This document shows, one piece after another, positions 1-9,677 of a DNA stretch of 64,000 nucleotides. The notes beneath the pieces were generated by a model that was not told the origin of the DNA, ran no database searches, and saw only the letters and a program-made list of their open reading frames with translations. How positions within the stretch are numbered: the first letter of the stretch is position 1; the number at the start of each line of letters is the position of its first letter. The translations under genes were made by a program, and so were the position numbers. The stretch is from Agrocybe praecox (taxonomy: Eukaryota > Basidiomycota > Agaricomycetes > Agaricales > Agrocybaceae), in NCBI GenBank assembly GCA_964017145.1, contig OZ024849.1, positions 2,108,001 to 2,172,000 of the forward strand. The letters are read 5' to 3'.

Positions 1-555
1 CAATGTACTTGGCCAATTCGGATAATCAAACAATCACAACCCCTCAGTTCTCGCAGACGACCTCATCCGACAGCGTGCATCAGACTCAAGGGATGATTCC
101 CCCCTCAAATAATTATTTGCCGACAATCAGAAATCGCATCGTTCTATTTATAGGTGGACTTATCCTCGTCTATTTATGTGCCTAATTTCCAAATCGCACG
201 TAGTAAGCTCATCTATTACCTGTATTTCAGTCAAAAAAGCTCATTATGAGGTAGGACACAGAAGCACAATGCGCAGAGAAGCACTCTCAAAATCTTGAAT
301 TATTGTGCTTTCTTTGGATTTTGATTCACTCAAACATCATTTCAAAGTTTGTACACTCATGTTCAACGGTACATTATATCATATGTATTATGTTTTATAC
401 ATTTATAACTACATTGCCAAATATTCTGGTGACAGAATACACTTTTTGACCAATCATCACCTTAGGATATAAAAATGTCCTACATATCATATAAGTGGGA
501 TTTTCTATCCATCAATATTGCTTCCTCAATTGACGACAATCCACACCGATCGATT
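1..555. other. AT-rich intergenic sequence
   Basis: No gene is supported here. A 60-residue open frame at 3-185 on plus is rich in Ser/Thr/Gln and ends in a hydrophobic stretch; it could be the last exon of a gene truncated by the window edge, but nothing confirms that. Confidence 0.4.
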
Positions 556-1750
556 CTAGAAGTTTGAGGCCCGAGATGCTGTATGGCTTGGTACATCTTC
601 GTTTTCAGAGGCGCTCGTATCTGCCAGCATGCTTTCCGAAATGGCTTCATGCGTCTGAGACATGATATTGGTTGATAAATCCTTCATTGTCCGGTGTCTT
701 GCCAAGGTTAGACGAGCAACCATAAGCGTGGGAGCGAATACCTATTACAAATGATAAGATAGTTATAAGCATTAGGTAACAAGATATCATACAGATGAAA
801 AGCAAGACAGCGATGATGTGTAGAGGTTTGCATTCAGAATTGCCGATCCAACAACGTCAAAGTTCCCATTATCAATAAGCGCCATAATTGCCTGTACGAG
901 CATCACGAGAGAGTATAAAGCTGAGGACTGGATGGTTATTTCGATAATGTGTGTATATCGTCTTCGAGCACGAATATTCATGGTCGTTGATGCAAAGATT
1001 TGAGTGCCAATAATCACTGTTGCGATTGTACTGGTTGCGGCTGTCAGGCATAGAATGCTTCCTTCCATGACATTGTAGCGTCGGGAATATTGAATAGTCT
1101 CATCTGCAGGGTCAAAATATCCGAAACCATTTACTACATTTCCTATAATTATTGCTGCTGTGACAATCCGTCAGTACAGGATATATATGTGCGCAACACC
1201 GCCAAACCTAAGAACGAAATAAGTGGTGTACTGTTTTGCCTAATTATGGTTCATCCGATATTTACCAAGGGCATGTCCGCAAGAATTTGACTCAGTCCCT
1301 GAAGTAACACGCACAAGAAGTTCTCCACGGGCATGAATGAAGATCCCAAACTTATATAAAACATTTCCAATCTGGTGCTTGGCGTCCCAACAAAGCACAT
1401 ATTTATAGAATACCACTGTAAGGTTATCTGTGCAAGGGTGATACCAAATAGCGCTGTCAGAACGATTATAATGATTTTCTGTTTTGAGTGAGACTTGGCT
1501 ACGATCATTTGGAGTCCGATTAGTTGTTTCAGTCTCTAGAATCACCCTTTTGCCTTACAGTAGATTTTAAGTGTAGCAATATACGAACCAAAATAGCCTC
1601 CTATAACGCTTCATTAATATAGAGTCAATTGATTTTGTATCAGAACATACCCGAAAGAAACAGCAACATAAGAGTGGAGTTTAGGTTACCGCTGATGACC
1701 GATTTTTGAAAGGGTATGGAAAAGGTTTCATCGCCAGACTGGGAAGACAT
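556..1750 (-). pseudogene. Broken copy of a multi-pass membrane protein (paralogue 1)
   Basis: Exon-by-exon this matches the intact paralogues at 10451-11738 and 16599-17893. The first exon (1750-1651) encodes a start beginning MSSQSG and reaches the same GNLNST motif, and later exons share AATS..., ARRRY and a final APTLMV-type motif; the stop is at 556-558. These are helix-rich integral membrane proteins of a kind common in agaricomycete genomes (DUF6533/6534-like in appearance, my inference). The copy looks dead. The exon that in the paralogues starts IWRSWQ and spans 79 nt is reduced to about 30 nt (near 1225-1195), its downstream intron is almost gone, and the frame needed to continue contains TGA. 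The GT donor of the preceding exon is conserved. A rescue by unusual splicing is possible but I found none that keeps frame. Confidence 0.65.
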
Positions 1751-3074
1751 GGTGAGCGACAGTGTACTATGAACCGAGGCTTGGCCTTAAGTATCCTGTC
1801 TCTATCTATTTAAAGCTCTATACACATTACATCATCATCAGAAACAACATCATAGCAGATGTATAAAAGCGAGACTCAGTGCCCGACGGCCTTTTCATGT
1901 TTCACATATATTCTTGACTCATCATTGAGAAAGTGATGTTTTCGGGCTTTGATTGACATATATTCCCGTCATCGTGGATAGAGCTTGATACTCAACAAGA
2001 ATCAGGATAGCCATCATTGTGTCTTGTTTGAGAGGATCAGTTGGCCCTCATGGCCGCACCTAAAATATACCATGCCGAAGACGGTATCTCACTGATTTCC
2101 TCTGAATCCCCTCGTTTATCAGATCATACCTTTCATGGAACTGCTCTCGTAGGTGTCTTTCAATCCCTCTAATAGTTCGTCTGATAAACCCATTAAATGT
2201 ACAACCAAGGCAAAATTGGACTTATCACGGCTCTGAGCTGGCTTGATGGACGACAATATGAGTGTGTCGCGTCCGAGTGATGAATTTCTTCGATAGACGA
2301 CATTTCATTTGCTTAACGTTTAAAATTAAGCGAGAGAAAGACGTCGTAGCTTATGCGGTGCTCAACGCTGGCAGTACTATAGTGTGGTATGTCGGAAATC
2401 CCTAAATCACCTGATTAGGCTGATGGGGCCGATGGGGCTCTAGATTCATATTTAGTAACCCAGTAAATCTAATTAGGTATCGGTCAATATGATTAGAATG
2501 AAGCAAGCGGCCTGATTAGGCATCAATTCCCATGGACTAATCTTAGCAGCGGAATCTAATTAGATTCGGCAACCCTAGTCAGGGCAAAAATATATTGTTA
2601 ATCACAACCTGCACTAGTAGTGCAGTAGGTGATAATTAACCTACATGTACGGGAATCGAACTGCAGACCTCGTATATAAGTAGAATGCACCGAATGACAA
2701 GATTTACCACTACACCAGCTAGGCTATTATATATGTGTAATATGTCTTAATCACATGCGCACTTCTGCCCTTGCCATATATGAATAAATAAAGCTGTCTA
2801 CATCAATGTACCTCACCTTCATTGACCCTTTTAGCTTTATACATCTCTACTTAGGCGTAAAATCTACAAGGAATACTTATTATCTTGTGCACCACCCAGA
2901 ACTGCAGTCATATTAGCAAATACATAATCGGGTATGACACTGCCTATATCTAATTGTGCTCATATCTCCTCATGTTTCAACCAGTATTATATGAAACTTG
3001 GTTAAGATGTGTTGATTATATATTTGAGTATATTCATTGCATAAGATTTGAGGCCAGGTCACTGTGTACTGAAG
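1751..3074. other. AT-rich intergenic sequence left of the first retroelement
   Basis: No coding region is supported. It contains a tRNA-like segment (2640-2725) followed on the minus strand by several TAATTAGATT/CTGATTAGG-type repeats at about 2400-2580, which could be the body of a short interspersed element. The stretch ends abruptly at an assembly gap. Confidence 0.5.
2640..2725 (-). repeat. tRNA-like segment, possible head of a SINE
   Basis: Read on minus, TGGTGTAGTGG (2717-2707) fits the RNA polymerase III box A consensus and GTTCGATTCCC (2661-2651) fits box B, spaced as in a tRNA gene. CCTA at the start can pair with TAGG at the end, but the T-arm does not pair well, so it is not a functional tRNA as it stands. 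It is a decayed tRNA gene or the tRNA-derived head of a SINE whose body would continue to about 2380. Confidence 0.42.
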
Positions 3075-3274
3075 NNNNNNNNNNNNNNNNNNNNNNNNNN
3101 NNNNNNNNNNNNNNNNNNNNNNNNNNNNNNNNNNNNNNNNNNNNNNNNNNNNNNNNNNNNNNNNNNNNNNNNNNNNNNNNNNNNNNNNNNNNNNNNNNNN
3201 NNNNNNNNNNNNNNNNNNNNNNNNNNNNNNNNNNNNNNNNNNNNNNNNNNNNNNNNNNNNNNNNNNNNNNNNNN
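3075..3274. other. Assembly gap (200 N)
   Basis: Exactly 200 N, a nominal gap size. Sequence to its right corresponds to position 9114 onward in the other LTR of the same element, so the gap hides about 1.2 kb of LTR plus the element boundary. Confidence 0.95.
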
Positions 3275-3838
3275 ATAAGTCGTGTGGTGACGTCATTTGA
3301 GGCTTCGAGGCGTCGAGAGTTGTTTGTGGGCGCAGTTCTCGTTCGGTGAGTGTCGAATATGTTCGTTAGTGTTCGTAGAGTGTCTTCGAACGTTCTCGAG
3401 CCTTCCCGAACCTCCACAAAGTCGTCCGAATGGTACTGAACTCGTTTAAGGCCTAGAGGGTCGTCTGGAGCTTGAGTCTCGTTCGCTGGGGTCAATACTC
3501 GTTTGGTGGACGTGAAATACGTTCGTTGTGGTTCGTTGAATATCCTAGAGTGCTCATTAAGACTGCCGAACCGAGGGGAGTGCGCTGCGGATAGGTGTGA
3601 GGCTCCCAAGGTCGTGTAGCTCGGGTAATGACGTCATTTGAGGCCTCGAGCCTCGAGACTCGTTCGGTAGTGGCACTGTCGGTTCGGTGCGTGTCATATA
3701 CGTTCGTTGTGCTTCGTAGAATGTCCCCAAACGTTCCCTAGTACTTGTCGAACGTTCTCGAGGTCATCCGAACGATGGGACTCGGTCCAGACGGTCGAAA
3801 TCGAGTTTTCAGAGCCTGTAGAGGCTCGAGGCACATCA
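3275..3838 (-). repeat. 3' LTR, partial
   Basis: Matches 9114-9677 base for base as far as I compared, with equal length (564). It ends in CACATCA like the other LTRs of this family. Confidence 0.88.
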
Positions 3839-3847
3839 TCTCCTCCC
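3839..3847 (-). promoter_or_regulatory. Polypurine tract, element copy 1
   Basis: On minus the interior ends GGGAGGAGA immediately before the LTR start TGATG. This is the expected place and composition for plus-strand DNA priming. Confidence 0.7.
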
Positions 3848-4247
3848 TACTGAAATATTGACTGTCCTCAGTCAACCGTCGCAAGTCTCTTGAGGTTCGA
3901 AGCTCGAAAGTCGTCGATCGAATGGGTTCCGAGGCTGGAATGGAGCTGCTTTCGATGTAGATATGTCGCTTTTGAAGTTGAAAAGAATTAAAGGGAATAG
4001 GATATGCTCGAAGGTTGAATGAAAATCGTAGATACTGTGAAAAATGATCGAATCGAGACTGTCAAAGTATGAATGGACTCGGAAAAGTGGTATGAAAATC
4101 GAAACGAGGGGTAGAGGACGAAGAGAACTATCTATGGGGTGCAAATGAAGAAACTGAGCGAACCTATATACAATGCGAGAATTAGAACTGAAATGCTAAT
4201 GAAAAATGAAAAAATGAATGCGAAAATTGGGTCAAACGAGGGGTCTA

Positions 4248-4283
4248 TCTCCTCCCTACTGAAACCTTGACTGTCCTCAGTCA
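4248..4283 (-). repeat. Internal duplicate of the polypurine-tract module
   Basis: About 36 bases including the same GGGAGGAGA tract and the following CAGT-rich stretch recur about 410 bp inside the 3' LTR boundary. The second element has the same duplicate at 21300-21336. It could act as a second (central-type) polypurine tract. Confidence 0.6.
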
Positions 4284-4299
4284 TCCTTCGTTCGGTATG

Positions 4300-5060
4300 C
4301 TTGAGGTCGCCTTCGAAGTCTTGAATGGGTTGCTGAATGCTGATCGTTCAGGAGTTGTCCGAGATCGTTCGAGAAGTGTTCGCGAATGTTTTGGGATTGT
4401 TCGAAAGTGTTTGGGGGATGTTCGAGAGTCGTTCCTGATCGTTTGAGAGTCGTTTGAGAGGTGTCCGATACTCGTTCGAGGCTGTTCGAGGGATGTTCGA
4501 GAGATGTTGGGAACCGTTCGGGGACGTTTGAGAGTCGCTCCTAATTGTTTGCTGATCGTTTGGGAGTCGTCCAAGTGTCGTCTGAGTATCATTGGAATGG
4601 TGTGCGAGCTTTGTTCAACGAGGATGTTCGGAGGATGATTGAGGGTCGGTCGAGAGTCGTTTGCGGATGTTTAAGGTGAATATAAGTGAGCGAGAGTCGA
4701 AATAGGCGAGACTGAGGGCGAGCGAGACGTTGCACGGAACGTCGAAGGCGAAAAGTGAGTGTGTAGACGATATAGACAGTTTATACGAGGCGGTGTGACG
4801 AAGTACGAGCTGAGAGACGACGATACGAGCCGAGATACAGAGTGTCGAGCCGAGCTACCAAAGTGTCGAGTGGAGATACGAAATGTCGAGCCGAGATTCG
4901 AAGTTTGGAGCCGAGATATAAGTTTTTGAGTCGAGATTCAAAGTGTCGAGCCAAGATACGAATTGTCGAACCGAGATATGAAATGTCGAGCCGGGAACGA
5001 GGTATGAGTCGAGATTCGAGGTACGGGACGCGATATGACGTTCGAGGACGTTCGAAGTAG
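4300..5060. repeat. TCGA-rich degenerate minisatellite inside the retroelement
   Basis: Short units built on GTTCGAGAGTCG (4310-4680) and on GTCGAGCCGAGATACGAA (about 4800-5010) repeat with drift. The equivalent stretch in copy 2 is about 21360-22100. Apparent proteins here are Ser/Arg/Thr-rich by-products of the repeats. Confidence 0.7.
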
Positions 5061-5249
5061 GTTCGGGGACGTTCAAGAGTCGTCTGGGTATCGTTCGAGG
5101 GATGATCGAGGTCGGTCGAGAGTCGTTCGGGGATGTTTGAGACGACTTTGAGAGGGTGCGAGAGGTGTGAGACGACTTGAGAGCTCGAGTGAGTGTCGAA
5201 ACAACCGGGATAGTGTTCAGAGCGTTCGAGGTTCTTCGAATGAGTGATG

Positions 5250-5682
5250 TCAAATATAGGATAGGTGTACTGAATGTGTTTGAAGTCGTGTGGATCGAGG
5301 CCGAATGGTGTAGATCGATGCTGAGGTGCCTGTAGATGCTGTCGATTGAGCGGTACGTGTGGTAGAGGTACTGGAAATGATGATGGTGAATTTGTTTGAA
5401 GCTGTTGAGGTCGAGACGAGGCTGGCGAAGATAGAGATGGGCTGTCGATGGTGTCGAGGACGAAATGGATGTGCTATGAATTGCTGGTGTGATGAGTCGA
5501 GGCGGTTAGGGCTGAAGGTACATTGAATGGGGAGTCGAGAGTCGAGAGTCGAGATAGATGTTGAATAAGAGGTCAATAGGATTGAATGATCAGAGGTTGA
5601 GCTGGTCAGGTAGTGTCGAGTCGAGATGAGTAAATGGGTGCCGATGACGGTGAGAGCTGGTCGAATGGTCAACGAGAGGTAT
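5250..5682 (-). CDS. Second reading frame of the retroelement, candidate 3' exon of gag (copy 1)
   Basis: This Ser/Thr-rich frame opens right after the gag stop and becomes continuous with gag if the 100-nt intron 5782-5683 is removed. It starts RYLSLTI in both elements. In copy 1 it stops at 5250, and the rest of the frame seen in copy 2 continues in another register to about 4855, so copy 1 carries a frameshift relative to copy 2. No enzyme motif or zinc knuckle is visible. There is no ATG of its own at the 5' end. Confidence 0.4.
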
Positions 5683-5782
5683 CTACACAAAAGATTAGTA
5701 TGCTGAAACGAGCTGCAGGTGCTCGAGCCTCGAGTGCGAGCCTATTGTCGAAGAGTTCAAATAACAATGTTGAGGAAGCGAC
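5683..5782 (-). other. Candidate spliceosomal intron across the gag stop (copy 1)
   Basis: Donor AAG|GTCGCT, branch-like TACTAAT, acceptor TGTGTAG. The TAA of gag is part of the branch sequence. Removal keeps phase (codon AG|A) and joins gag to the second frame. The same intron of the same length is present in copy 2. Confidence 0.5.
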
Positions 5783-7620
5783 CTTGAAGTTTGTCGTATG
5801 CTGAGGATCGAATGCTGTGAGTGTGCTGGTAGAATGTGTCGATTGGGGGGTTTGTCGGGTACGAGAGTATACATGTGGGTGTTGATGGGCTTCGGGATTA
5901 CTGGTATGCTGTGTATAGGGCTTTGGAGTTGTCTTGCGGTGAGGGCGAATGGTCGAGGAAGGGAATGGACAAAGGTCTTGCTGTCAGTGGTCGATGTTGA
6001 CGGTGTAGTCTTTGTGTTGGTCTTGGGGCTATCTGTGAATGACTTGCGGGCTGTGTTGAAGTTCGATATGGGTGCGTCGAGTGTGTCGAGGTCGTCCTGG
6101 GGTTCCTTGCTGTATTTGTGCGTGGTTGAAGTCGGCATCGTCTTGTCGGGCTTCAATATCGATCCGTCGTCCTTGATATCTTCCTTAAAGACTGAGTTGC
6201 ATTCGATTGGCTGTTGACGAGTCGTGGTTGCTTTGGCGAATCGAGATCGAACCTCTGGGGCGAGTACGAGGAGTTCCTTTTGTGTGAGTACTACTGGCGA
6301 GTCGAGGGTGCGCTGGCTGACTTGATCGATGCTGATTGAATGTTGAATAGGCGGTAGAGTGTGATGGGAGCGTTCGGGCTTCTTCGAGGTCGATGGTTTT
6401 GTGGGAGACGGTGTTCCGAAGTTTCGATCGGTGGGTGGGGCGTAGTTTGAGCTGTCAGCTGCTTGGTACGGTTGTCTTCGAGCTAGATTTGAGGTCGTCG
6501 AGGTCGCAGTCGTAGTGGAGATGTGATTTGATTTGTTCGAGCTTGGCGAGACGGCTTCTGAGAGTTCTTTGATACGAGAGGTGCCTGAAATGGGTGCTTC
6601 ATCCTGAGGTTCGACGTCCGTGGCTTGAGTTGATTCGACGTGTGTGCCTTGAGTCTTCTGAGCTCGAGTCTTGATGCCTGGAGCAAATGCCTGTCGTTTC
6701 GATTGAAGGGTAAAGAGTTCGGCTTCGATGTTCGCTATTTGTTTGTCGATGTCGAGCTGATATACTGGCTGTGAAGGTGTCGTTCGAGCTGGTTCGATTG
6801 ACGGCTGTTGGCGGCTATTTGAAGGTACGATGGCGTGGAAGAGACTTGCTGAAGTGATCGAAGGTTGAGGAGACTGCTGAGCTCGTGGTGAGTTGTTCTT
6901 GTTCGATTGACTGATAGCGCCGATAATGGTCTTGGTGAGCTGTGAAACGAGGCTGCCTAGGTCTTCTGTCTTGACTGTAGATGCTCTTGATGTTGGTGGT
7001 GTCGTCGAAATTGATGCCGAAGGTGCCTGTATGTCGATGGATGAACTTCGGAGTACCCAGCTTGCTGCGTCGAAGACCTGTGTGATGTCATAGGGTCTCA
7101 AAGGAATGTGATCGGGATACTTAACCTGAAGTCGGTTCGAAATAAGCGTCCAAAGCGAGGTTTGAAAGCCTCGAACGTATGCGCGCCACTGTTCATACTC
7201 CTGGATGATATCCTGTGTGATGAGAAACGAGGTTATGACGATAAATTGACGATGATAGTTGGCTAGGTCGGTGAGCGAATGGATTCCGATGCGTTGCTGA
7301 GTGCCAGTGAGTAGGTCGAGGTCGTTGATTGTGTACCGATGCTCGTCGTTGGCGTCTGGATAGAGGTCGTTAACATCGTTCCTGAAGTCGGAGAAGGTCT
7401 TGCTGGTGTCGGTGAAGCTCGAGAGGGTTTCCCAGAGGTCTGCAGTGTCGATGTCGAGGTATCGAGTGGCGTGGATCTTCTTCTCATCTTCGTTGGTGAC
7501 TGCGGATCGGCCGAAAAGAAATTCGAGCTCGTTGAAGTATCTCTTGAGTTCTCGAGGGCGTGCTGAATCGAAAATGGGTGCGGAGCGTTCTCCTCGAGCG
7601 GGCATATAAACAATAGACAT
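5695..7620 (-). CDS. gag: Gag-like protein of LTR retroelement, copy 1
   Basis: This is a 641-residue frame beginning MSIVYMPARGERSAPIF. Residues about 1-190 form the structured gag/capsid-like region (ARPRELKRYFNELEFL, then a Trp/Tyr-rich helical part) that I recognise from agaricomycete Gypsy elements. The rest is a long Ser/Thr/Pro-rich tail without a CCHC knuckle. Expected role: self-assembly into particles and packaging of element RNA. No pol frame follows. It is 8 residues longer than copy 2, mainly through an insertion around residue 330. Splicing at 5783 would replace the last residues with the downstream frame. Confidence 0.8.
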   Translation of the reverse strand: MSIVYMPARGERSAPIFDSARPRELKRYFNELEFLFGRSAVTNEDEKKIHATRYLDIDTADLWETLSSFTDTSKTFSDFRNDVNDLYPDANDEHRYTINDLDLLTGTQQRIGIHSLTDLANYHRQFIVITSFLITQDIIQEYEQWRAYVRGFQTSLWTLISNRLQVKYPDHIPLRPYDITQVFDAASWVLRSSSIDIQAPSASISTTPPTSRASTVKTEDLGSLVSQLTKTIIGAISQSNKNNSPRAQQSPQPSITSASLFHAIVPSNSRQQPSIEPARTTPSQPVYQLDIDKQIANIEAELFTLQSKRQAFAPGIKTRAQKTQGTHVESTQATDVEPQDEAPISGTSRIKELSEAVSPSSNKSNHISTTTATSTTSNLARRQPYQAADSSNYAPPTDRNFGTPSPTKPSTSKKPERSHHTLPPIQHSISIDQVSQRTLDSPVVLTQKELLVLAPEVRSRFAKATTTRQQPIECNSVFKEDIKDDGSILKPDKTMPTSTTHKYSKEPQDDLDTLDAPISNFNTARKSFTDSPKTNTKTTPSTSTTDSKTFVHSLPRPFALTARQLQSPIHSIPVIPKPINTHMYTLVPDKPPNRHILPAHSQHSILSIRQTSRSLPQHCYLNSSTIGSHSRLEHLQLVSAY

Positions 7621-7862
7621 GTCAAGCGAAAGGCGAATCGAATGGAGTCAGAGTGTTTTGAGGGCTGTGAGTGTGCGTGAAACTTGAAGGTGATGTCGAA
7701 GGTGATGTTGCGGATGTAATGAATGGTGATGGGAGTCGAAAAAGACTGTTGTTAGTGACTGAAGAACTGGGCTGTGTGTCGAACGTAATAGTGTCGCTGG
7801 GACCGCTGTTCTTGATCGTGCGCTGTGGGCTTTGGCTGGAGAACACAATGTTTAATGAAACC

Positions 7863-7880
7863 CCCTCGCGGTGGGCTCCA
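7863..7880 (-). promoter_or_regulatory. Primer-binding site, element copy 1
   Basis: Three bases inside the 5' LTR, on minus, lies TGGAGCCCACCGCGAGGG. It begins with the TGG expected to pair with the CCA tail of a tRNA. The priming tRNA cannot be named from the sequence alone. Confidence 0.65.
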
Positions 7881-7883
7881 AAA

Positions 7884-9677
7884 TGATGTGCGTACAACGT
7901 TCTGAGTGTAGAAAAGATGAGATATGTACGAAGCGCGAGCAAACAAAACAAAAATAAAAGAACACTCAGGAATCGTCGTGAGGTGCTCTGAGGTTGCGAG
8001 ACAAGGTTCGGGCTGCGTTCCAGCAAGAGGCAAGCCACTACGAGGGTACTAGGTGTCGAGCAAGTCGTCTCGAGTCGAGCGAGTGAGATACGAAGGTTTC
8101 GGAGGCTTGAGAGGTTCGGAAGGTTTGAGGTCGTTCGTTAGACGTTCGAGAATGTTCGTGAGACGTTTGAGAGGGTTGGTGAGCGATACCGAAGGTGTAC
8201 AGAACTGTAGCGAGTGTAGAGAGGTCGAGATATTGCCGAGAGACTGAAGCGAGGCGAGATCGAAGTGAAATACGAAGCAGACGTTACACGGAACGTTCGA
8301 GGACGAAGGACGAGGGCGTAGACGGTATACGCAACGAAGTGGGACGCAGTATGAATAAAACGAAAGGGAAACGAGGAGCTTCGAGACGGTTTCGAAGCGA
8401 GACTAAGCTGTGAGGAGAGGGGGGACGAATACTCTTCTTCTTTTGTGTGTATGTACATGAGGTCGATAATATAGTACCTACAAAAGGGAAACCAATAAAA
8501 TCGAATGATAAAGAAAGGAATAAAAGGAGATATAGAATAATATGGAACATATGTCAAATGTCAAAGGTATAGTATAAAATGCAGAGGGAAAGGGTCCTGA
8601 AAGGGTCCAAAATGTATAAAATAGCGAAATAAAGACATACGAGCATATGGAAATCGTTCGTTGACGTTCGTTGACGTTCGTAATCCTAGACTAAAGTCTC
8701 CCGAACGAATATATAAGGTATACAGAGTTCCATAAAGAGTTTCGGATCGAATAAGCGACGCTTGAGCGACCGGCGAACGTGAGAGGTTGTGTGGCGCTTT
8801 CCGGGATCGAAAACCGATGTTCTGGTGTCTCGGAATGGTTCGTTACTATCCTGGGAGGGTCGTCGAACGGTAATATCAATATGCCGAACCCTGTAGATCG
8901 CTACCGAATGAACGAAAGACCTTTGAAGTTGCACAGGTCTGGTGATGACGTCATCCGAGGCTTCGAGGTGTTGAGAGTCGTTTGTCGAGCCACTACTCGT
9001 TCGGTGCATGTCAAATATGTTCGTTAGGGCTCGTAGGATGTCTCCTAGTGTTCGTGAAGGTTAGCGAATGTAATAGATCGCGTTACAAGTGGCTGAAAGG
9101 CATTCAAGGTCGGATAAGTCGTGTGGTGACGTCATTTGAGGCTTCGAGGCGTCGAGAGTTGTTTGTGGGCGCAGTTCTCGTTCGGTGAGTGTCGAATATG
9201 TTCGTTAGTGTTCGTAGAGTGTCTTCGAACGTTCTCGAGCCTTCCCGAACCTCCACAAAGTCGTCCGAATGGTACTGAACTCGTTTAAGGCCTAGAGGGT
9301 CGTCTGGAGCTTGAGTCTCGTTCGCTGGGGTCAATACTCGTTTGGTGGACGTGAAATACGTTCGTTGTGGTTCGTTGAATATCCTAGAGTGCTCATTAAG
9401 ACTGCCGAACCGAGGGGAGTGCGCTGCGGATAGGTGTGAGGCTCCCAAGGTCGTGTAGCTCGGGTAATGACGTCATTTGAGGCCTCGAGCCTCGAGACTC
9501 GTTCGGTAGTGGCACTGTCGGTTCGGTGCGTGTCATATACGTTCGTTGTGCTTCGTAGAATGTCCCCAAACGTTCCCTAGTACTTGTCGAACGTTCTCGA
9601 GGTCATCCGAACGATGGGACTCGGTCCAGACGGTCGAAATCGAGTTTTCAGAGCCTGTAGAGGCTCGAGGCACATCA
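7884..9677 (-). repeat. 5' LTR, element copy 1 (1794 bp)
   Basis: Starts TGATGTGCG and ends CACATCA on the plus strand, giving imperfect TGATG/CATCA ends. It is about 190 bp longer than the LTRs of copy 2, with extra sequence in the right half. It is rich in GTTCGTT and TTCGA motifs and contains TGACGTCA (a palindromic CRE-like site) at about 8945, 9128 and 9469. Confidence 0.85.

Larger units (their letters stand above)
3275..9677 (-). mobile_element. Gag-only LTR retroelement, copy 1 (left LTR cut by gap)
   Basis: Orientation is minus. The 5' LTR is at 7884-9677, followed by a primer-binding site (7880-7863), the gag reading frame (7620-5695), a second reading frame, TCGA-rich repeats, and a polypurine tract (3847-3839) directly before the 3' LTR (3838 leftwards, truncated by the N gap). 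The last 564 bases of the two LTRs appear identical. No reverse transcriptase, RNase H or integrase reading frame is present in the roughly 4-kb interior, so the element would depend on enzymes supplied in trans. The gag domain resembles agaricomycete Ty3/Gypsy gag proteins. The right flank is the edge of a segment duplicated at 15.8 kb, so the insertion lies at or inside that duplication. Confidence 0.85.

Noticed and set aside
2954..3609. Frames running through the N gap
   Set aside because: Open only because N codons cannot be stops.
5798..6217. 139-residue plus-strand frame (also 22835-23218)
   Set aside because: Lies fully antisense to gag and is conserved only because gag is.
7863..7880. 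Naming the priming tRNA
   Set aside because: The 18 bases begin TGG as expected but I cannot match them to a specific tRNA without the genome's tRNA set.
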